Shown here piece by piece: positions 23,562-27,785 of a stretch of DNA of 27,785 bases (positions are counted from its first letter, which is position 1; each line of letters opens with the position of its first letter). The DNA comes from JBOHER01 sp050701115. GTDB taxonomy: Bacteria > Actinomycetota > Actinomycetes > Mycobacteriales > Pseudonocardiaceae. The DNA lies in contig JBOHER010000006.1 in the NCBI GenBank assembly GCA_050701115.1, positions 1 through 27,785 of the forward strand, given 5' to 3'. The position numbers and the translations under genes were made by a program. Below the pieces are notes generated by a model that had not been told where the DNA came from, ran no database searches, and saw only the letters and a list, made by a program, of their open reading frames with translations.

Positions 23562-23981
23562 TCAGTCGTGAGCGGGGCCGGTGTGGTACTCGAAGACCAA
23601 TCCGCCGATGGTGATCAGCAGCAGCACCACGGCGATCACCAGCAACCAGACCTGCCAGAAGGCCAAGGCGATGCCTGCGACCGCGGCAGCGCCGGCCAGC
23701 GCGACCGGCCAGTAGCTGCCCGGGCTGAAGAAGCCGAGTTCGCCGGCGCCGTCGCTGATCTCGGCATCGATGCGATCCTCAGGGCGCTCCTCGATGCGCC
23801 GCGAGATGAACCGGAAGTAGCTGCCTGCCAGCAACGCCAAGCCACCGGTCAGGATCAGTGCGACCGTGCCGACTGGTTCAACACCGTCGCGGGTCCACAG
23901 TCCGGTGGCCACGCCGTAGACGACGGCCACGACAAAGGCAAAGACCATGACGATGTCGAAAATCCGGGCTTCGACCTTCAT
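23562..23981 (-). CDS. ctaF: Cytochrome c oxidase subunit IV (actinobacterial type)
   Basis: The 139-residue protein matches the actinobacterial cytochrome c oxidase subunit 4 family: MKVEARIFDIVMVFAFVVAVVYG opening the first of four helices, a second near 38-60 (GTVALILTGGLALLAGSYF), the charged loop ISRRIEERPEDRIDAEISDGAGELGFFSPGSYWP, and a closing pair of helices ending GGLVFEYHTGP. It is an accessory subunit of aa3 oxidase. GAGG lies seven bases before the ATG. It follows ctaC by 77 bases, as in mycobacteria. Confidence 0.93.
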   Translation of the reverse strand: MKVEARIFDIVMVFAFVVAVVYGVATGLWTRDGVEPVGTVALILTGGLALLAGSYFRFISRRIEERPEDRIDAEISDGAGELGFFSPGSYWPVALAGAAAVAGIALAFWQVWLLVIAVVLLLITIGGLVFEYHTGPAHD

Positions 23982-24058
23982 CGCAAGACCTCACTTCTCC
24001 CTGTCACTGAACAGCTCCTCCGCCGTGATCCGCCCGGTCACCGCCGGGGTGAGGCGGA

Positions 24059-24988
24059 TCAGCCTGACGCCGTCCGTGCGGTGCGGTCGGGGTTGAACGG
24101 CTGGGTGGTGGTCGCGACTGGGCTGCACAGCTCGCCGCAGTCCATCTGGGCGAGTGCTTCCGGCGCGGTGTACGGCTCGCCGGTGCGCTGATTGACCTGC
24201 TGACGCAGCGCCATGTACTGGTCGAACTTGTCCGGTGACAGGGCACGGACCTCGAAGTTCATCACCGCGTGGTAGGTACCGCACAGCTCGGCGCAGCGAC
24301 CGACGAACGACCCCTCGCTGTCGATCACGTTGTTGAAGACGTTGTCCTGGTTGTTCTTCTCCGGCCGCGGCATCACATCACGCTTGAACAGGAACTCCGG
24401 TACCCAGAACGAGTGGATCACATCGGTCGACCGCAGAATGTACTGGATCTTCTGCCCGGTCGGCAGGACCAGCAGCGGAATCTCGGAGGAGTTCCCGACA
24501 GTGCTCACCGGCTGCCCGTCCGGCGTCAGGGCGTCCGGGTACTGGAACTCCCAGTTCCATTGGAACGCGATCACGTCGATGGACAGATCGGGGTTCTCCT
24601 CTTCGGCGAGCACGCTCTGCTCGGTGGTCGCGGTGAAGAAGAACAGCACGCAAACCATGATCGACGGAACGACCACGCAGAACAGTTCGAGCGGCACGTT
24701 GTACTGGAACTGCCTCGGCAGTTCGTCGGAGGCCTTCCTGCGGTGGAACGCAACCGACCAGAAGATCAGGCCCCACACGATGACACCGACGGCAAGGGCG
24801 GCGAGCACGGACCAGGTCCACAGCTCACGCATCTCCTCGGCCTGCGGCGTGATTCCTACCGGCCAGCCGAACCGCAGCACCTCGTCCGTCGAGCAACCGG
24901 TCGCTGCGACGGCCACAGTGCCGACAAGCACGGCTATCTTGCCGGCCCTCGGCAACCGTGCTGCCAGGGTGCGCCCATTCAGACCCAC
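24059..24988 (-). CDS. ctaC: Cytochrome c oxidase subunit II (CuA)
   Basis: CtaC receives electrons at the binuclear CuA centre. The 309-residue protein has a lipoprotein signal with lipobox Cys C32 (VAATGC), two membrane helices (about 57-80 and 98-120), AFQWNWEFQYP (141-151), and CuA ligands H192 (VIHSFWVPEF), C232, E234, C236, H240 and M243 (CAELCGTYHAVMNF). A C-terminal tail carries two more cysteines (C284, C288). The start is a GTG at 24988 with AGGAGG nine bases upstream. Subunit I (ctaD) is not in the window. The 5' leader contains two tandem hairpins. Confidence 0.96.
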   Translation of the reverse strand: MGLNGRTLAARLPRAGKIAVLVGTVAVAATGCSTDEVLRFGWPVGITPQAEEMRELWTWSVLAALAVGVIVWGLIFWSVAFHRRKASDELPRQFQYNVPLELFCVVVPSIMVCVLFFFTATTEQSVLAEEENPDLSIDVIAFQWNWEFQYPDALTPDGQPVSTVGNSSEIPLLVLPTGQKIQYILRSTDVIHSFWVPEFLFKRDVMPRPEKNNQDNVFNNVIDSEGSFVGRCAELCGTYHAVMNFEVRALSPDKFDQYMALRQQVNQRTGEPYTAPEALAQMDCGELCSPVATTTQPFNPDRTARTASG

Positions 24989-25010
24989 TGCGCCACGCCT
25001 CCTAGACCGT

Positions 25011-25060
25011 GCCCCGGGTGCGGGTGTCCCGCACAGCGCCCCGGGTGCGGGTGTCCCGCA
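25011..25060. repeat. Tandem 23-bp hairpin repeat in the ctaC leader
   Basis: Two perfect 23-bp copies (25011-25033 and 25038-25060, period 27). Each contains TGCGGG-TGT-CCCGCA, a perfect 6-bp hairpin with a 3-base loop, next to CCCCGGG. They lie 23-72 bases upstream of the ctaC GTG and would be in its mRNA leader if transcription starts farther out. Between them and asnB are GCCTAGC direct repeats (near 25076) and no gene. Confidence 0.85.
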
Positions 25061-25225
25061 TCAACATTTCTAACGCCTAGCGGAGCCTAGCCGAATGAAC
25101 GTGGTCACCACGCCAAGGGGTAACCGAAAAGAGGGTTGACGGGCCGCTCGGGGACGGCAGAGCGAGACGGGCATACTTTGGAGCCACGCCGGCTATACCT
25201 GTGAGACAAGGGGTTGAGACTACGC
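25061..25225. promoter_or_regulatory. ctaC-asnB divergent intergenic region
   Basis: Possible elements only: a repeated GCCTAGC that on the minus strand gives -10-like TAGGCT for ctaC; TTGACG near 25136; and CATACT and TATACC near 25172-25199 as -10 candidates for asnB. AAGGGG (25208-25213) is a rather distant ribosome site for the asnB GTG. Confidence 0.35.
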
Positions 25226-27160
25226 GTGTGCGGCCTGCTCGGATTGATCTGTGCCAGCGAAGAAGCGGCGACGAAGGCCCGGCCTGCGGTCGCCTCCGCG
25301 CTGCACTGCCAGCGGCACCGCGGGCCGGACGAGAGCGACACCTGGGCACACGCCGAGGTCGTATACGGCTTCAACCGCCTGGCCTTCATCGACCTCGAGC
25401 ACTCGCACCAGCCGCTGACCTGGGGCCCGCCCGAATCGCCGCAGCGCTACACCATGAACTTCAACGGCGAGATCTACAACTACCTCGAGTTGCGCGCGGC
25501 GCTTGCCGCGGAGCACGGAGCGACGTTCCACACCGAAGGTGACGGCGAGGCCATCGTCGCGGCCTACCACTACCTCGGTGCGGATGCGGTCCGCAAGCTG
25601 CGCGGCATGTTCGCGTTCATGATCTGGGACTCCGGACGCAAGGTGGTCTTCGGCGCCAGGGATCCGTTCGGCATCAAGCCGCTGTTCTACTCCCAGGGCC
25701 CCGGCGGTATCGCCTTCTCCAGCGAGAAGAAGAGCCTGCTTGAGCTGTCGGAGACCCTGGGCGTCACCGGCACCCTGGATCGCACCGCATTGCAGCACTA
25801 CCTGACCCTGCAGTACGTGCCCGAGCCGGAGACGCTGCACCTGGACGTGCGGCGCATCGAGTCGGGCAGTTCGTTCACCGTCTCGCCCGGCGGCGAGCTG
25901 AAGACTGAGCGTTACTTCTTCCCCGAGTTAGCGGCCAGGCCGGTGACCAGCGCGGGCGAGGTCGACGCGCTGCACAAGCGGATCGCCGACGTGATGAAGG
26001 ACTCGGTCGCCAAACACATGGTGGCCGACCCGGACATCACCGTGGGTGCCTTCCTGTCCGGCGGAATCGACTCCACCGCGATTGCCGCGCTGGCCAAGGA
26101 GCGCAACCCCAATCTGATCGCGTTCACCACCGGATTCGAGCGCGAGGGCTACTCCGAGGTCGATGTCGCCGCGGAATCGGCCGCCGCGATCGGCGTCAAG
26201 CATGTGGTGCGCACCGTCTCCGCCGACGAAATGATGGACGCGCTGCCCCTGATCATCTGGTACCTGGACGATCCGGTGGCCGACCCGGCATTGGTGCCGT
26301 TGTGGTTCATCGCACGGGAGGCACGCAAGCATGTCAAGGCCGTGCTCTCCGGTGAGGGCGCGGACGAGCTCTTCGGTGGCTACACGATCTATCGTGAACC
26401 CATCTCACTCAAAGCCTTCGAAAAGGTTCCGGGGGGAATCCGCCGCCTGCTCGGCAGCCTGTCGACGAAGATCCCCGAGGGCAAGCGTGGCAAAGACCTG
26501 CTCCGGCGCGGTTCGCTCACCCTGGAGGAGCGCTACTACGGCAACGCGCGGATCTTCCGCGACGACCAGCTGCGTGCGGTGCTGCGCACGTTCGCCGATG
26601 GTGTCGGACACGCCGATGTGACCGCCGAGTGGTACCGGGCTTCGCGGGACTGGGACCCGGTCGCGCGCATGCAGCACGTCGACCTGTTCACCTGGCTGCG
26701 GGGAGACATCCTGGTCAAGGCGGACAAGATGACCATGGCCAATTCCCTGGAACTACGGGTGCCGTTCCTTGACCCCGAGGTCTTCCGGGTCGCGGCGGAC
26801 ATCCCGCTCGACCAGAAGATCACCAAGGAGACCACCAAGTACGCGCTGCGCCGCGCACTGGCCGACGTCGTGCCCGCCCATGTGCTCAACCGCCGCAAGC
26901 TCGGTTTCCCGGTGCCGATCCGGCTGTGGCTGCGCGAGGAGATGTACGACTGGGCGCGCGGCATCATCAACGACTCGGCGACCGACGAACTGATCGACAA
27001 GTCCGCGGTGTTGCGGGTACTCGATGAGCACAGGGCGGGCACTCTCGACCACAGTCGGCGCATCTGGGCGCTGCTGGTGTTCATGCTCTGGCACGGCATC
27101 TTCATCGAGGGCCGGATCAAGCCGGAGGTCCCCGAGCCGCACTACCCGGTGAAGGTCTGA
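25226..27160 (+). CDS. asnB: Glutamine-dependent asparagine synthetase-type amidotransferase (AsnB/LtsA)
   Basis: The 644-residue protein has an N-terminal class II glutaminase domain with nucleophile C2 (MCGLLG), RHRGPD (31-36) and FNGEIYNY (79-86), and a C-terminal synthetase domain with the ATP pyrophosphatase loop SGGIDS (278-283), then YLDDPVADPALVPLW, GEGADELFGGY and KADKMTMANSLELRVPFLD. The frame opens at a TTG at 25214, but Cys must be residue 2 after Met removal, which fixes the GTG at 25226. Length and the position next to ctaC match M. tuberculosis Rv2201. Relatives such as LtsA of Corynebacterium amidate meso-diaminopimelate in peptidoglycan precursors, so the substrate may be wall precursor rather than free aspartate. 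Confidence 0.93.
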   Translation: MCGLLGLICASEEAATKARPAVASALHCQRHRGPDESDTWAHAEVVYGFNRLAFIDLEHSHQPLTWGPPESPQRYTMNFNGEIYNYLELRAALAAEHGATFHTEGDGEAIVAAYHYLGADAVRKLRGMFAFMIWDSGRKVVFGARDPFGIKPLFYSQGPGGIAFSSEKKSLLELSETLGVTGTLDRTALQHYLTLQYVPEPETLHLDVRRIESGSSFTVSPGGELKTERYFFPELAARPVTSAGEVDALHKRIADVMKDSVAKHMVADPDITVGAFLSGGIDSTAIAALAKERNPNLIAFTTGFEREGYSEVDVAAESAAAIGVKHVVRTVSADEMMDALPLIIWYLDDPVADPALVPLWFIAREARKHVKAVLSGEGADELFGGYTIYREPISLKAFEKVPGGIRRLLGSLSTKIPEGKRGKDLLRRGSLTLEERYYGNARIFRDDQLRAVLRTFADGVGHADVTAEWYRASRDWDPVARMQHVDLFTWLRGDILVKADKMTMANSLELRVPFLDPEVFRVAADIPLDQKITKETTKYALRRALADVVPAHVLNRRKLGFPVPIRLWLREEMYDWARGIINDSATDELIDKSAVLRVLDEHRAGTLDHSRRIWALLVFMLWHGIFIEGRIKPEVPEPHYPVKV

Positions 27161-27181
27161 GCGAGCCGAAGGTGAATGGGC

Positions 27182-27218
27182 TTGACCTCGACTTAACTAG
27201 AGGTTCAACCATGGGTGT
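27182..27218 (+). promoter_or_regulatory. MerR/SoxR-type promoter with long spacer before the SDR gene
   Basis: A -35 TTGACC (27182-27187), a 19-bp spacer and a weak -10 AACCAT (27207-27212) surround the dyad ACCTC (27185-27189) and GAGGT (27200-27204). The core resembles the SoxR consensus at most positions. A 19-bp spacer is the hallmark of promoters twisted open by MerR-family activators. The ATG is six bases past the -10, so the mRNA would be leaderless. No MerR gene is in the window. Confidence 0.72.
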
Positions 27219-27611
27219 ATGACCGAATCTGTTGCCGATCAACCACATCGACCCGTAGCAGTCGTCACCGGAGGCTCTCGTGGCCTCGGCCTCGCGCTCA
27301 CGTCGACGCTTGCGGGCCGCGGCTGGCGCGTCGTCATCGACGCCCGGGACGCGGCCAGGCTCGCCGACGCGGTGGCCGGGCTGCCCGAGGGTGCGATCAC
27401 CGCGGTGCCTGGCGACGTGGCCGATCCCGCACACCGGCGTGCGCTCGCCGACGCCGCCGACGCCGCGGGCGGGGCGCGCCTGCTGGTGAACAATGCAAGC
27501 GTGCTCGGCCCCAGCCCGCAACCACGACTGGCCGACTACCCGCTGGACGAGCTCGAGCACGTCTACGCCGTCAACACACTCGCACCGCTCGCCCTTGCCC
27601 AGCTGCTGCTA
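27219..27611 (+). pseudogene. Short-chain dehydrogenase/reductase, truncated
   Basis: The first ~131 codons are an ordinary NAD(P)-binding SDR: TGGSRGLG (17-24), GDVADPAH (65-72), LLVNNASVLG (88-97) and YAVNTLAPLALAQLLL (116-131). After L131 the frame continues to 27725, but the residues stop resembling an SDR and become Trp/His/Cys-rich. The catalytic Ser, YxxxK and the C-terminal half are missing. The break coincides with the end of a minus-strand coding remnant that could be a mobile element, so the gene is probably inactive. The substrate is unknown; the MerR-type promoter suggests a response to redox or electrophile stress. Confidence 0.75.
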
Positions 27612-27785
27612 GCCGCGGAATTCGCACATCGGGTGCGGTGGGTCCGACCATCGGATCATGATCATCTTTGTGGGTGGTGCTGCCAGCCTTCTGCGTCTTC
27701 GATGGCCTGCACGGACAGGGCTTGAAGCTCGGCGATGAGTTCGTTGAGGCGACGGTTGTTGTCGAACCATGCCTGGTAGCGCTCT
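27612..27785 (-). mobile_element. Probable insertion-element end with C-terminal coding fragment, runs off window
   Basis: After the SDR break come about 50 non-coding bases, then a minus-strand frame with a stop at 27662-27664 and 40 codons to the window edge. The visible C-terminus includes RYQAWFDNNRRLNELIAEL followed by QALSVQAIEDAEGW, a hydrophilic helix. The arrangement (coding end just inside a junction that cuts a gene) suits a transposon or integrase element. I cannot assign a family, and terminal repeats cannot be checked with only one end present. Confidence 0.5.

Noticed and set aside
23991..24058. Short open segment with strong GC third positions between ctaC and ctaF (reads as IRLTPAVTGRITAEELF)
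   Set aside because: No start codon at a sensible place, and the frame upstream runs through ctaC in the wrong phase; 77 bp is an ordinary intergenic length.
27612..27725. Continuation of the SDR frame to 27725 as a real C-terminus
   Set aside because: Composition changes abruptly, SDR catalytic residues never appear, and the opposite strand has a better-supported coding end.

Overview
The window is high-GC (roughly two-thirds G+C) actinobacterial DNA. Gene order and protein families point to the Pseudonocardiaceae (Amycolatopsis, Saccharomonospora or Saccharopolyspora type) or a close relative: the actinobacterial bcc-aa3 respiratory genes, a mycobacterial-type BioB with its BsaP partner, PimB', NlpC/P60 cell-wall hydrolases and many leaderless-looking starts. 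The genus is inferred, not proven.

Layout. (1) 1-3.2 kb: the de novo NAD operon nadA-nadB-nadC (minus, 4-nt overlaps, nadC cut by the window edge), with a divergent Nudix/winged-helix regulator and a palindrome in the shared promoter. (2) 3.2-4.7 kb: the regulator, a tandem 21-bp repeat and a LON-substrate-binding-domain protein. (3) 4.8-8.9 kb: biotin operon bioA-bioD-bioB-bsaP-DUF2567 (minus), without bioF. (4) 9.0-15.6 kb: envelope genes on the minus strand: pimB', a RipA-like NlpC/P60 hydrolase, a small CxxC protein, an NlpC/P60-VanY double hydrolase, and an NYN-domain putative RNase. (5) 15.7-17.4 kb: a divergent DEDDh exonuclease / UvrC-N-terminal-half fusion. (6) 17.4-25.0 kb: respiratory cluster ctaE-qcrC-qcrA-qcrB and ctaC-ctaF (minus), flanking a plus-strand degenerate receiver protein and trpD. 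(7) 25.2-27.2 kb: asnB, probably a wall-precursor amidotransferase. (8) 27.2-27.8 kb: an SDR gene behind a MerR/SoxR-type promoter, broken after about 131 codons by what looks like the end of a mobile element.

The window joins two blocks that I recall as separate in Mycobacterium tuberculosis (Rv1589-Rv1596 and Rv2188c-Rv2201). The genes serve cofactor synthesis (NAD, biotin), the envelope (mannolipids, peptidoglycan remodelling and amidation) and terminal respiration. No CRISPR array, tRNA, rRNA, prophage or biosynthetic cluster was seen. The least explained material is in the gaps: three different short-repeat families, a 13-bp inverted repeat on the bioA promoter, a long structured leader before one NlpC/P60 gene, and a 13-bp motif shared by the two NlpC/P60 upstream regions.
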